Source: Paraburkholderia megapolitana (lineage in GTDB: Bacteria; Pseudomonadota; Gammaproteobacteria; Burkholderiales; Burkholderiaceae). Taken from it: DNA of 64,000 bases. Each line of letters opens with the position of its first letter. Position 1 is the stretch's first letter. The notes beneath the pieces were generated by a model. That model made no database searches. It was not told the origin of the DNA and saw only the letters and a list, made by a program, of their open reading frames with translations. The stretch spans positions 1,984,001 to 2,048,000 of the forward strand of contig NZ_CP041743.1 in NCBI RefSeq assembly GCF_007556815.1, in the 5' to 3' direction. Position numbers and translations under genes: made by a program. Positions 28,398 through 36,804 of the stretch are shown here, one piece after another.

Positions 28398-29611
28398 AAG
28401 TGATCTCGCTCGAAACTCATGTCGTCGCGGTGCCGCCGCCGCATCTGGGCGGTATGTACTGGATCTTCGTGAAGCTCAAGACCGATTGCGGGATCGAAGG
28501 CGTCGGTGAAATCTATTCGGCGACCTTCCACCCGAGCGCGATGACGCACATCATCGACGACGTATTCGCGCGCTATCTGCTCGATCGCGATCCGCATCAC
28601 GTCGAACGGTTGTGGCGCGAGGCGTATTCGAGCGGCTTCACGCAGCGCCCCGATCTGACGATGATGGGTGTCGTGAGCGGCCTCGAGATGGCGTGCTGGG
28701 ACATAATCGGCAAGGCTGCGAACAAGCCCGTGTATGAGTTGCTCGGCGGCATGGTCAACGAACGGCTGCGCTCGTACACCTACCTGTACCCGAAGAACAG
28801 CCGCGGCGAATACGACTACGACGATCCCGATCTTGCCGCCGAATGCGCAGCGGAAAACGTCCGCCGCGGTTTCACGGCGGTGAAGTTCGATCCGGCGGGT
28901 CCTTACACGGCGTATTCGGGGCATCAGTTGTCGCTCGAAGTGCTCGATCGGTGCGAACTCTTTTGCGGCAAGATCCGCGAGGCAGTGGGCAGCAAGGCGG
29001 ACTTGCTGTTCGGCACGCATGGGCAGATGGCGCCTTCGTCGGCGATCCGGCTCGCCAAGCGGCTCGAAAAATACGACCCGCTGTGGTTCGAGGAACCAGT
29101 GCCGCCGGGCCAGGAAGCTGCAATGGCGCAGGTCGCGCAACACACGAGCATTCCAATTTCGGCCGGCGAACGGCTCACGACCAAGTACGAATTCCACAAG
29201 CTGCTCGAAGCAGGCGCGGCTTCGATCATTCAGCTAAACGTGGCGCGTGTGGGCGGCCTGCTCGAAGCGAAGAAGGTCGCGGCGCTCGCCGAGGTGTATT
29301 ACGCGCAGGTCGCACCGCACCTGTACAACGGCCCGGTCGGCGCGGCGGCGAGTATCCAGCTTGCAACCTGCACACCGAATTTCCTGATTCAGGAAAGCAT
29401 CGGTACGTGGGGCGGTTTTCACTCGGACATTCTGAAGACACCGATTCGCTGGGAAGACGGCTACATCATTCCGTCGAGCGAGCCGGGACTCGGTGTCGAA
29501 TTGAACATGGACGTGGTGCGGCAGCACACGCCTTATACGGGCGAGCGTCTGCATCTGCAGATGGCCGCGAAGCCCGCCGATGTGAAGGACCTCGCGCCCG
29601 CCAAAGGCTAA
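28394..29611 (+). CDS. Enolase-superfamily (MR/MLE) dehydratase-like protein
   Basis: This 405-residue protein has a capping domain (1-125; ends SGLEMACWDIIGKAANKPVYELLGG) and a TIM barrel like those of galactonate, gluconate or mannonate dehydratases, which remove water from sugar acids. Candidate residues are Lys164 (TAVKFDP), Glu234 (WFEEP), Glu259 (SAGER) and His309 (APHLYNG). The position that normally holds the first metal-ligand Asp reads Gly-Thr-His-Gly-Gln (207-211). It overlaps the MFS gene by four bases and is followed ten bases later by the GMC oxidoreductase. The precise substrate cannot be assigned. Confidence 0.88.
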   Translation: MKVISLETHVVAVPPPHLGGMYWIFVKLKTDCGIEGVGEIYSATFHPSAMTHIIDDVFARYLLDRDPHHVERLWREAYSSGFTQRPDLTMMGVVSGLEMACWDIIGKAANKPVYELLGGMVNERLRSYTYLYPKNSRGEYDYDDPDLAAECAAENVRRGFTAVKFDPAGPYTAYSGHQLSLEVLDRCELFCGKIREAVGSKADLLFGTHGQMAPSSAIRLAKRLEKYDPLWFEEPVPPGQEAAMAQVAQHTSIPISAGERLTTKYEFHKLLEAGAASIIQLNVARVGGLLEAKKVAALAEVYYAQVAPHLYNGPVGAAASIQLATCTPNFLIQESIGTWGGFHSDILKTPIRWEDGYIIPSSEPGLGVELNMDVVRQHTPYTGERLHLQMAAKPADVKDLAPAKG

Positions 29612-29620
29612 GGACATACG

Positions 29621-31282
29621 ATGGACTACGACTACATCATCGTCGGCGCGGGTTCGGCGGGTTGCATTCTGGCCGAGCGTCTGTCGGCATCGCGCGAGCA
29701 TTCGGTGCTGCTACTCGAAGCGGGCGGCAAGGACAGTTCGTTCTGGTTTCGTGTGCCGGTTGGCTTCACGAAGACCTACTACAACGCCACCTACAACTGG
29801 ATGTACTACAGCGAGCCCGAATCGGCGCTCGACAACCGTCCGATCTACTGCCCGCGTGGCAAGGTGCAGGGCGGTTCCGGCTCGATCAACGCGATGATCT
29901 TCGTGCGCGGCCAGCCGCACGACTTCGACGACTGGTCGGCGGCGGGCAACCCAGGGTGGTCATTTACCGACGTGCTGCCGTATTTCCGCAAGCTCGAATC
30001 GCATCCGCTCGGCAATACCGTGCATCACGGCGCGGACGGCCCGATTCGCATCTCGCCGATGAAGGACACCGTGCATCCGATCTGCCACGTGTTTCTCAAG
30101 GGCTGCGAGCAGGCAGGCTACGCACGTACTGACGACTTCAACGGCGCGCGCTTCGAAGGCGCCGGCATTTATGACGTAAACACGCGTAACGGGCAGCGTT
30201 CGTCGAGCAGTTTCGAGTATCTGCATCCGGCGTTGAGCCGGCCGAATCTCACCGTCGAGCGTGAAGTGCTGGCAAGCCAGGTGCTGTTCGACGATGCACG
30301 TCGCGCGACCGGTGTCGTCGTACAACAGAACGGCAGCATGCGCCGCTTCAACGCGCGCCGCGAGGTGATTCTCGCCGCCGGTGCAGTCGATACGCCGAAG
30401 CTGTTGCAACTGTCCGGCATCGGCGATCGCGCGCTGCTCGCACGTCACGGTGTTCCGCTCGTGCATGAGTTGCCGGCGGTTGGGCAGAATCTGCAGGACC
30501 ATCTGTGCGTGAGCTTCTACTACCGAGCGAACGTGAAGACGCTAAACGATGAGATGCGCCCGTTGCTCGGCAAGCTGAAGCTCGGGCTGCAATATCTGTT
30601 CACGCGCAAAGGGCCACTGGCGATGAGCGTGAACCAGTCGGGCGGGTTCTTCCGCGGCAGCGAGCACGAGGCGCAACCGAACCTGCAGCTGTACTTCAAT
30701 CCGCTGTCGTACCGGATTCCGAAGAGCAGCACCGCCAGCCTCGAACCGGAGCCGTATTCGGGGTTCCTGCTGGCGTTCAATCCATGCCGACCGACCAGCC
30801 GTGGTTCGATCGAGATTGCGTCGAATCGTGTGGAGGATGCAGCAAAGATCCGCATCAATGCGCTCTCGACGCAGAAGGATATCGACGAAGTGATTCAGGG
30901 GTGTCGTCTGGTGCGGCGGATCATGGCGACGCCGGCGTTGCAGGGCATCACGGTCGAAGAGATTTCACCGGGGCCGCAGGTCGACGACGATGCTGCGCTG
31001 CTGCAGTATTTCCGCGAGCAGTCGGGGTCGATCTATCACCTGTGCGGTTCGTGTGCGATGGGTTCCGATCCGGATACATCGGTTGTCGATTCGCGGCTGC
31101 GCGTGCATGGTGTGGCGGGGCTGCGCGTGGTCGATGCGTCGGTGTTTCCGAACATCACGTCGGGCAACATCAACGCGCCGACGATGATGGTCGCGGAGAA
31201 GGGCGCGGCGATGATACTTGAAGATGCGGTGGCGGAGTCGGAGCAAGCGCCGCGTGCGCAGGAACTGGCCACTGCGCATTGA
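29621..31282 (+). CDS. GMC-family FAD oxidoreductase
   Basis: This 553-residue flavoprotein has an N-terminal dinucleotide fold (YIIVGAGSAGCILAERLS, residues 4-21), the GMC signature regions GGSGSINAMIFVRG (about 86-99) and GAVDTPKLLQLSGIG (about 251-265), and a C-terminal active-site region HLCGSCAMGSDPDTSVVDS followed by NITSGNINAPTMMVAEKGA. Relatives include choline and other alcohol dehydrogenases and membrane-linked polyol oxidases. There is no signal peptide. AAGGACA precedes the ATG ten bases after the dehydratase gene. In context it would oxidise an alcohol group of the cluster's substrate. A strong terminator follows at 31301-31340. Confidence 0.92.
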   Translation: MDYDYIIVGAGSAGCILAERLSASREHSVLLLEAGGKDSSFWFRVPVGFTKTYYNATYNWMYYSEPESALDNRPIYCPRGKVQGGSGSINAMIFVRGQPHDFDDWSAAGNPGWSFTDVLPYFRKLESHPLGNTVHHGADGPIRISPMKDTVHPICHVFLKGCEQAGYARTDDFNGARFEGAGIYDVNTRNGQRSSSSFEYLHPALSRPNLTVEREVLASQVLFDDARRATGVVVQQNGSMRRFNARREVILAAGAVDTPKLLQLSGIGDRALLARHGVPLVHELPAVGQNLQDHLCVSFYYRANVKTLNDEMRPLLGKLKLGLQYLFTRKGPLAMSVNQSGGFFRGSEHEAQPNLQLYFNPLSYRIPKSSTASLEPEPYSGFLLAFNPCRPTSRGSIEIASNRVEDAAKIRINALSTQKDIDEVIQGCRLVRRIMATPALQGITVEEISPGPQVDDDAALLQYFREQSGSIYHLCGSCAMGSDPDTSVVDSRLRVHGVAGLRVVDASVFPNITSGNINAPTMMVAEKGAAMILEDAVAESEQAPRAQELATAH

Positions 31283-31300
31283 TGCATGAAACGCTGATCG

Positions 31301-31340
31301 AAAAGGCCGTGCGGAGTCAGTTCGTTCCGCACGGCCTTTT
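31301..31340. terminator. Strong bidirectional-type intrinsic terminator
   Basis: Perfect 15-base arms (31301-31315 and 31326-31340) flank a ten-base loop. The stem is GC-rich at the top and ends in AAAA/TTTT at the base, so it can end transcripts from either side. It lies 19 bases after the GMC oxidoreductase stop and closes the catabolic operon. Confidence 0.85.
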
Positions 31341-31557
31341 CGTTGCGATCTTGTCGTAGCGTGCTGTAATCGCGCCGTATTCGACGTTGGCGCAGCATGT
31401 TGAAATGCATTACCTCGCTCACGTCATAAGCACAGAAAAAACAAGTCTTTTACGGAGGCGGCGAACGCTGATTAGATCGTTCGATCGACAGCTACGCCAC
31501 TTTTCCCCACGTCGCACGGCGTCGTGCTGTCTGTCCATCCCATCCTGGAGAGCCACC

Positions 31558-32499
31558 ATGACGACGTTAAGCCTCGCTACATCGAACGCACTCGACATCC
31601 AACCGGTGACCGGCCGCATCGGCGCCGAAATTCGCGGCGTGCGGTTATCGAGCACGCTAGAACCCGCCGTGCTCGACGCGGTACGCGCGGCGCTGCTGCG
31701 TCACAAGGTGATTTTCTTTCGCGATCAGACACACTTGACGGACGCCGAACAGGAAGCCTTCGCCAAACGGCTCGGCGACCCGGTGTCGCATCCGACCGTG
31801 CCGGTGATCGACGGTACCGACTATCTGCTCGAACTCGATTCGCACCGCGGTGGTCGTGCGAACTCGTGGCATACCGACGTGACCTTTGTCGATGCCTATC
31901 CGCAGGCGTCGATCCTGCGCGGCGTGACGATTCCCGAGGTGGGCGGCGACACGGTGTGGGCGAACACCGCGACCGCTTATCTCGACCTGCCACCGCCGTT
32001 GCAGGCGCTGGCCGAACAGTTGTGGGCCGTGCACAGCAACGAATACGACTACGCGAACCATACGAGCGTCGGTAGCCGCGGGCGCGACGTCGAAGCGGCG
32101 AAGCGTTATCGCGAGCAGTTCGTGTCGACACGCTACGAAACCGAGCATCCGGCGGTGCGCGTGCATCCTGAGACCGGCGAGAAGACGCTGATACTCGGGC
32201 ACTTCATCAAGCACTTCGTCGGTGTGACGCCGAGTGCATCGGCCCATCTGTTCGATCTGCTGCAAGGCTATGTGACGCGCCCGGAGAACGTCGTGCGCTG
32301 GCGCTGGCGGACCGGCGATGTCGCGATCTGGGACAACCGCGCGACCCAGCACTATGCCGTCAACGACTATGGCGATGCGCATCGTGTGGTGCGGCGCGTG
32401 ACGATTGCCGGCGATGTGCCGGTGAGTGTCGATGGGCGGCGCAGTGTGACGCTAAGACGCGAACCGAATCCTGCTGTGACGGATACGAAGGCTGCGTAG
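31558..32499 (+). CDS. TauD/TfdA-family dioxygenase, AtsK (alkylsulfatase)-like
   Basis: This 313-residue Fe(II)/2-oxoglutarate dioxygenase has ligands His105 and Asp107 (SWHTDVTF) and His265 (RATQHYAV), with the 2-oxoglutarate arginine near residue 279 (HRVVRRVTIAGDVPVSVDG). That C-terminal stretch is very like AtsK of Pseudomonas putida, which releases sulfate from alkyl sulfate esters, rather than TauD. The role would be sulfur scavenging. TGGAG seven bases before the ATG at 31558 fixes the start against a 57-codon upstream extension. No sulfonate transporter lies next to it. Confidence 0.88.
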   Translation: MTTLSLATSNALDIQPVTGRIGAEIRGVRLSSTLEPAVLDAVRAALLRHKVIFFRDQTHLTDAEQEAFAKRLGDPVSHPTVPVIDGTDYLLELDSHRGGRANSWHTDVTFVDAYPQASILRGVTIPEVGGDTVWANTATAYLDLPPPLQALAEQLWAVHSNEYDYANHTSVGSRGRDVEAAKRYREQFVSTRYETEHPAVRVHPETGEKTLILGHFIKHFVGVTPSASAHLFDLLQGYVTRPENVVRWRWRTGDVAIWDNRATQHYAVNDYGDAHRVVRRVTIAGDVPVSVDGRRSVTLRREPNPAVTDTKAA

Positions 32500-32508
32500 C
32501 ACGCACGC

Positions 32509-33093
32509 TTAATCCGGAAACACCGCGCGGCCTTGCGTAAGGTCGCGCAGCGTGTTGCGGGCACGCTCCAGCGCGGTGGCGGGTAGCTGGATCGTAAGAC
32601 ACACGTTCATCGTATGCGTGCCTTGCAGCAGCACGTATTGGTCCTGTTCGATCCAGCGGCGTACCCGCGCTTCGTCGGCGTAGCCAACTTCCACCTGTAA
32701 CTGAACCTGAGCGATACGCTCGATCAGCACTGCGTCATGCAGCGCGCTCGCGATCGCATCGGTGTACGCGCGCACGAGCCCGCCCGCGCCGAGCTTGACG
32801 CCACCGTAGTAGCGGATCACCGCGCCGAGTACACCGTCGAGATCGTGATGCCGCAGCACCTCGAGAATCGGACGACCGGCTGTGCCGGATGGTTCGCCAT
32901 CGTCGGACATGCCGGACTGACCGCCTGCGAGCAACGCCCAGCACACGTGCGTCGCGGCTGGATGCTCGCCGCGCAGACGACGCAGCTCGCCCATCGCAGC
33001 GTCGCGATCGGCGACGGGAATCGCGTGAGCGATAAAGCGGCTCTTGCGGATTTCGATTTCCCGTGTGCAGGGGGCGGCGATTGAGTGAGTCAT
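32509..33093 (-). CDS. YigZ/IMPACT-family protein
   Basis: This 194-residue protein matches the IMPACT/YigZ family, with KSRFIAHAIPVADRDAA near the N-terminus, the hallmark DDGEPSGTAGRPILEVL (about 78-94), VIRYYGGVKLGAGGLVRAYTDA (about 105-126) and a small C-terminal domain (DUF1949-like, about 135-194). Bacterial members are widespread and poorly understood; eukaryotic IMPACT regulates translation under amino-acid starvation. The ATG at 33093 is preferred to one 13 codons upstream, although neither has a good ribosome-binding site. It converges on the dioxygenase gene nine bases away. Confidence 0.92.
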   Translation of the reverse strand: MTHSIAAPCTREIEIRKSRFIAHAIPVADRDAAMGELRRLRGEHPAATHVCWALLAGGQSGMSDDGEPSGTAGRPILEVLRHHDLDGVLGAVIRYYGGVKLGAGGLVRAYTDAIASALHDAVLIERIAQVQLQVEVGYADEARVRRWIEQDQYVLLQGTHTMNVCLTIQLPATALERARNTLRDLTQGRAVFPD

Positions 33094-33265
33094 GAGGCGG
33101 CGAGATAAAAATACATATTGATAAACGCGCATCGTAACAAACCCACAATATTTTCTTTACCCTCCTGCAAATAATCGTCGATTGTCCTTGCTACCGAAAG
33201 GACCGATATTCTCGGGCAGCCGAGTCCCGTCGACCAACCCGCAGAGATTAAAGGAAGCCCCGCCA

Positions 33266-34438
33266 ATGAAGCTCACAGTCATCCGCCTCATGGCAACCAT
33301 TGCCGTGACGTTGTGCGCGACTACCTCCATCAGTCACGCCGCCGGCAACCAGCAAGACCAGATCAGACAGGCGGTTGACGAAGCCGTACGACCGGTCATG
33401 GCGAAGAACAACATTGCAGGCATGGCGATAGGGATCATCGATGGACAACAGCACTACGTGTACAGCTATGGCGTCGCTTCGTTAGAAACCAGGAAGCCGG
33501 TCACACAGAACACCCTGTTCGAACTCGGATCGATCAGCAAGACATTTACGGCCACGCTGGCCTCTCTTGCGCAGGTCGATGGCGAGCTCGCCTTGACGGA
33601 TAAAGTCGGCAAGTATCTGCCATTGCTGAGCGGCAGCCGGTTCGCCGATGCGCGTGTCCTCGATCTAGGCACGCATACGCCGGGCGGCCTGCCGTTACAG
33701 GTGCCGGATAACGTCAGCAACAACGATCAACTGATGCAGTATCTGAAAGCCTGGCAACCCGCCTACGCGCCCGGCACAGAGCGGACCTACTCCAATATCA
33801 GCATCGGCATGCTCGGCGTGCTCACGGCAACGAGCATGAAGCAGGGTTTCGCCGCTCTGGCCGAGCAGCGCCTGTTTGCGGCGCTCGGCATGACGAACAG
33901 CTACTTCGACGTCCCGCAAGCCCATATGGCCGATTATGCGCAGGGCTATAAAGAAGACGGTACGCCGATCCGCGTAGCGCCCGGAGTGCTGTCTACCGAA
34001 GCGTATGGCATCAAGACCTCGGCCGCCGACATGACGCGCTTCCTGCAAGCCAACATGAACCAGTTGAAGCTGGACGAGAAACTGCAGCGCGCGATTACGC
34101 AAACACACACCGGCTACTTCAAGGCCGGGGTGATGACGCAAGACCTGATATGGGAACAGTATGCGTACCCGGTTGCGCTGAAGACCTTGCAGGAAGGTAA
34201 CTCGCCGGAGATGATTTTCAACGCGACACCCGTTAGCGAATTCAAACCACCGCAAGCACCACGTGAAGACGTGTGGATCAACAAGACGGGTTCGACCAAC
34301 GGTTTCGGTGCGTATGTGGCATTCATCCCGGAGAAGCAACTGGGAATCGTGATCCTCGCAAACAGGAGCTTCCCCATCGATGAACGGGTGAGCACGGCAT
34401 ACCGGATTCTCACGGCCATCGCCGGCGGCGAACATTGA
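33266..34438 (+). CDS. Class C beta-lactamase (AmpC-like)
   Basis: This 390-residue periplasmic serine hydrolase has a cleavable signal peptide (about 1-26, ending ISHAAG). All three class C motifs are present: Ser89-x-x-Lys92 (GSISKTF), Tyr173-Ser-Asn175 (RTYSNIS) and Lys338-Thr-Gly340 (WINKTGSTNGFGAY). This makes a true cephalosporinase more likely than an EstB-type esterase, which usually lacks the KTG box. AAGGAAG precedes the ATG at 33266. No divergent ampR is next to it, unlike many inducible ampC genes. An exported cupin gene follows 17 bp downstream. Confidence 0.94.
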   Translation: MKLTVIRLMATIAVTLCATTSISHAAGNQQDQIRQAVDEAVRPVMAKNNIAGMAIGIIDGQQHYVYSYGVASLETRKPVTQNTLFELGSISKTFTATLASLAQVDGELALTDKVGKYLPLLSGSRFADARVLDLGTHTPGGLPLQVPDNVSNNDQLMQYLKAWQPAYAPGTERTYSNISIGMLGVLTATSMKQGFAALAEQRLFAALGMTNSYFDVPQAHMADYAQGYKEDGTPIRVAPGVLSTEAYGIKTSAADMTRFLQANMNQLKLDEKLQRAITQTHTGYFKAGVMTQDLIWEQYAYPVALKTLQEGNSPEMIFNATPVSEFKPPQAPREDVWINKTGSTNGFGAYVAFIPEKQLGIVILANRSFPIDERVSTAYRILTAIAGGEH

Positions 34439-34455
34439 ATCCAGATGGAGTGACG

Positions 34456-34857
34456 ATGAAACGCTTTGGTTGCTTCTCTCTTGTCGCGGCGATCTTGATG
34501 GGTATGCAGTCCGTCTTTGCGGCAGGCGCGATGCCGGCTGCGAAAGACACGGTCGTTCTGCAACGTGTCCCGGTTCCGGGAACGGATCGCGAGATGGGCA
34601 TGGGCATTGCCGAATTCCCACCGAATGCGGTCAAACCGTGGCACAAGGCGACCGGTCCTGAAGTTGTCTATGTGCTGGAGGGCGAGCTCACGGTGCAGGT
34701 AGATGGTCAACCCGCAACAGTCGTTCACGCAGGCGAAAGCTACCGGATGCCGGCGAACGTCGCGCACGAGACGGCAGCCGGACCTGTGGGCGCGAAGGTC
34801 GTCGCTACGTGGGCATGGGTACCGGGTAAGCCTTTCAATATTCCGGTCCCGCACTGA
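34456..34857 (+). CDS. Exported cupin-domain protein
   Basis: This 133-residue small protein has a signal peptide (about 1-23, FSLVAAILMGMQSVFAAG) and a single cupin barrel. WHKATGPEVVYVLEGELTV and HAGESYRMPANVAHETAA correspond to the two cupin motifs, with metal-ligand candidates His63 and Glu67 in the first and His103 in the second. TGGAGTG gives a good start at 34456. It lies 17 bp after the beta-lactamase gene, so the two are likely co-transcribed. The enzymatic role is unknown; single-domain periplasmic cupins may act as metal-dependent enzymes or binders. Confidence 0.87.
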   Translation: MKRFGCFSLVAAILMGMQSVFAAGAMPAAKDTVVLQRVPVPGTDREMGMGIAEFPPNAVKPWHKATGPEVVYVLEGELTVQVDGQPATVVHAGESYRMPANVAHETAAGPVGAKVVATWAWVPGKPFNIPVPH

Positions 34858-35202
34858 TTCGATTGCCACGGATTCCGCAATGGTTTTTTGTCGACCTGCG
34901 CGATGACGAAACACAGCGCGACCGGGATAATCCATTGCGTGACGAATCTAGCTCCTGGCTGGGGGCGAAGGCGGACTCCTCATCTGCCACCGATCTTGTC
35001 ACGGCCTCGTGGATCGAAAGATTCATGGGGCTTTTCTTTTTGGTGTGTCCGCGAAGCTTTCGCATGCGTCCAGCTCATGTGAGCCGCACCGAAATGTCGT
35101 TTGAGCACGCATCGACCATCGGCTTCAATGGTTGCATCGACCGACCGGGTCGCACGGCAATCGTGCTGCGCGGCCGCCGCGGTCCGCTTGCATGGAGCCG
35201 GT
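34858..35202. other. 345-bp intergenic region without recognised feature
   Basis: I find no gene with a ribosome-binding site and no clear hairpin terminator. The open frames have unnatural composition. It presumably contains the end of the beta-lactamase/cupin transcript and the promoter of the oxygenase operon at 35203. Confidence 0.5.
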
Positions 35203-36156
35203 ATGAACACCTCATTGGAGCCGCAGTCCGCGGTTGCTGCTACAGATTCTGCTTCAGGTCCTGCTTCAGGTCCTGCTTCAAGTCCTGCTTCAAGTCCTGA
35301 TACGCAACCTGTCATGGCATTTCTCAGCTATCTCGTGCCAACAACGATGCGCCCAGTCAGCTACGCGTACGAGCCGCCGTCCGGCCTGCCCTGGGAAAGC
35401 GCGGAGTATGAGCGTCGCCCGATGCCGATCACGGATGCGCGCAGCTTCGCACAACCTCCGTCGATTCATCGCGAGGGTTTCGAATTGCGCGCCGCACCCA
35501 CCGCGGTGAAAGACTTTCTCGACGCAGACGTCGTGAAGACCGTTTACTACCGGGAAGCCATGGAACTGGCGCTTGCAGTAACAGGCGCGTCACGTGCGTG
35601 GGTTTTCGATCATCTGGTGCGCCGGCGCGAAGCGGGACGTGCGGCCCTCACGTTCGGGCGGCGCGGCGCCGACGGACTGGCGGCGGCCAATGGACGCATT
35701 CACAACGACTATACCGAGGCATCGGGCCGCGCCCGACTGCAACGCGTGCTGTATACACAGGGTGTGTCCGGTGCAGCCGCACGCGTGCGGCGTTACAGTA
35801 TCGTCAATATCTGGCGATCGATTCGCGGTACCGTGCTCGATACACCGCTGGCAGTCTGCGATGCGCGCAGCGTGATGGCGGCCGATCTCGTCGAAAGCGA
35901 AGTACGCTATCCGCAGCGCACTGGCGAGATTTACACCGCGCTGCATTCGCCGATGCATCGCTGGTGCTGGTTTTCGCAGATGACTCGCGATGAAGCGCTG
36001 GTATTCAAGCAGTACGATGCGCAGATTAGCGGGGTGGCCCGCTACACGCTGCACACCGCGTTCGATCATCCGTTCACCCCGGCAGATGCGCCGCTACGCG
36101 AAAGCATCGAACTGCGGTGCCTGGTTGCCTACGACGTAGAGGAGGAGATTCGATGA
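35203..36156 (+). CDS. CmcJ/NvfI-family oxygenase (hydroxylase/desaturase AsaB-like)
   Basis: This 317-residue protein resembles the CmcJ/NvfI/AsaB family, relatives of Fe(II)/2-oxoglutarate enzymes found in cephamycin, novofumigatonin and aspergillic-acid pathways. The metal ligands would be His167 and Asp169 (RIHNDYTE) and His252 (SPMHRWCWF). VNIWRSIRGTVLDTPLAVCDA and RDEALVFKQYD are the family's strong blocks. The first 35 residues are a Ser/Pro/Ala-rich linker encoded by a 12-bp tandem repeat. TGGAG precedes the ATG at 35203; an in-frame ATG at 35101 is less likely. Its stop overlaps the next start (ATGA), so it is coupled to the HCCA-isomerase-like gene. The natural substrate is unknown. 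Confidence 0.8.
   Translation: MNTSLEPQSAVAATDSASGPASGPASSPASSPDTQPVMAFLSYLVPTTMRPVSYAYEPPSGLPWESAEYERRPMPITDARSFAQPPSIHREGFELRAAPTAVKDFLDADVVKTVYYREAMELALAVTGASRAWVFDHLVRRREAGRAALTFGRRGADGLAAANGRIHNDYTEASGRARLQRVLYTQGVSGAAARVRRYSIVNIWRSIRGTVLDTPLAVCDARSVMAADLVESEVRYPQRTGEIYTALHSPMHRWCWFSQMTRDEALVFKQYDAQISGVARYTLHTAFDHPFTPADAPLRESIELRCLVAYDVEEEIR
35249..35296 (+). repeat. 12-bp tandem repeat, four copies, inside oxygenase N-terminus
   Basis: Four in-phase 12-bp units (35249-35260, 35261-35272, 35273-35284, 35285-35296) differ only at one base (CTGCTTCAGGTC or CTGCTTCAAGTC). They encode an SGPA/SSPA-type linker. Copy-number change would keep the frame and only lengthen the linker. Confidence 0.9.
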
Positions 36157-36791
36157 CTACCGATGCATCGGCCGATAATTCAACCACTAAGCCAGCCACG
36201 ATCGATTTCTGGTTCGACTTCGCCAGCAACTACAGCTATCTCAGCATCATGCGCATCGAGGCGGCCGCAGCGCAGCGCGGCGTGACGGTGCGCTGGCAGC
36301 CGTTCCTGCTAGGGCCGATCTTCCACGCCCTCGGCTACGACGCGTCGCCGTTCGTCGCGCAGAAGGAGAAGGGCGCCTATGTGTGGCAGGACATGGTGCG
36401 CGAGTGCCGCAAGTACGGCTTGCAGTGGGTTCGGCCGAGCACGTTCCCGCGCCACTCGCTGCTTGCGTTGCGGGTGGCCCTGGTCGGTGCGCGGCAACCG
36501 TGGATCGGCGAGTACTGCCGGCGGATCACGCTGCGTAACTTCGCGCAGGACCGTGACATTGCATCGGCGGACGATGTCGGCGACGTGCTCGCGCAACTCG
36601 GCTTACCCGCTGCACAGATTCTGGCGGACGCACAGAGCGACGAAAACAAGCTCGGTTTGCGCAGACAGACGGAGCGCGCGCAGGCAAAGGGTATTTTCGG
36701 CGCACCGATGTTCTTCGTCGGTGACGAGATGTTCTGGGGCAATGATCGCCTCGACGATGCACTGGCGTTCTGCGCATCGCCGAACGCATAA
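36153..36791 (+). CDS. 2-hydroxychromene-2-carboxylate isomerase-like DsbA-fold protein
   Basis: This 212-residue protein is a kappa-class-GST/HCCA isomerase relative, an enzyme that uses glutathione. DFWFDFASNYSYLSIMRIEA (residues 18-37) is the N-terminal thioredoxin strand with Ser in place of a CxxC motif. KGIFGAPMFFVGDEMFWGNDRLDDAL (about 181-206) is the characteristic cis-Pro and C-terminal part. GGAGGAG stands before the ATG, which overlaps the oxygenase stop codon by four bases. In naphthalene catabolism the enzyme isomerises 2-hydroxychromene-2-carboxylate. Here coupling to an oxygenase suggests a glutathione-dependent step on that enzyme's product (inference). Confidence 0.9.
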   Translation: MTTDASADNSTTKPATIDFWFDFASNYSYLSIMRIEAAAAQRGVTVRWQPFLLGPIFHALGYDASPFVAQKEKGAYVWQDMVRECRKYGLQWVRPSTFPRHSLLALRVALVGARQPWIGEYCRRITLRNFAQDRDIASADDVGDVLAQLGLPAAQILADAQSDENKLGLRRQTERAQAKGIFGAPMFFVGDEMFWGNDRLDDALAFCASPNA

Positions 36792-36804
36792 CCTGTGGGT
36801 CGAC

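Noticed and set aside
33266..34438. EstB-type esterase instead of beta-lactamase
   Set aside because: The KTG box at 338-340 and YSN at 173-175 are both present with SxxK, which favours a true class C beta-lactamase.
34863..35300. Open frame of 145 codons after the cupin gene
   Set aside because: It has no ribosome-binding site, mixed composition and overlaps the start of the oxygenase gene in another frame.
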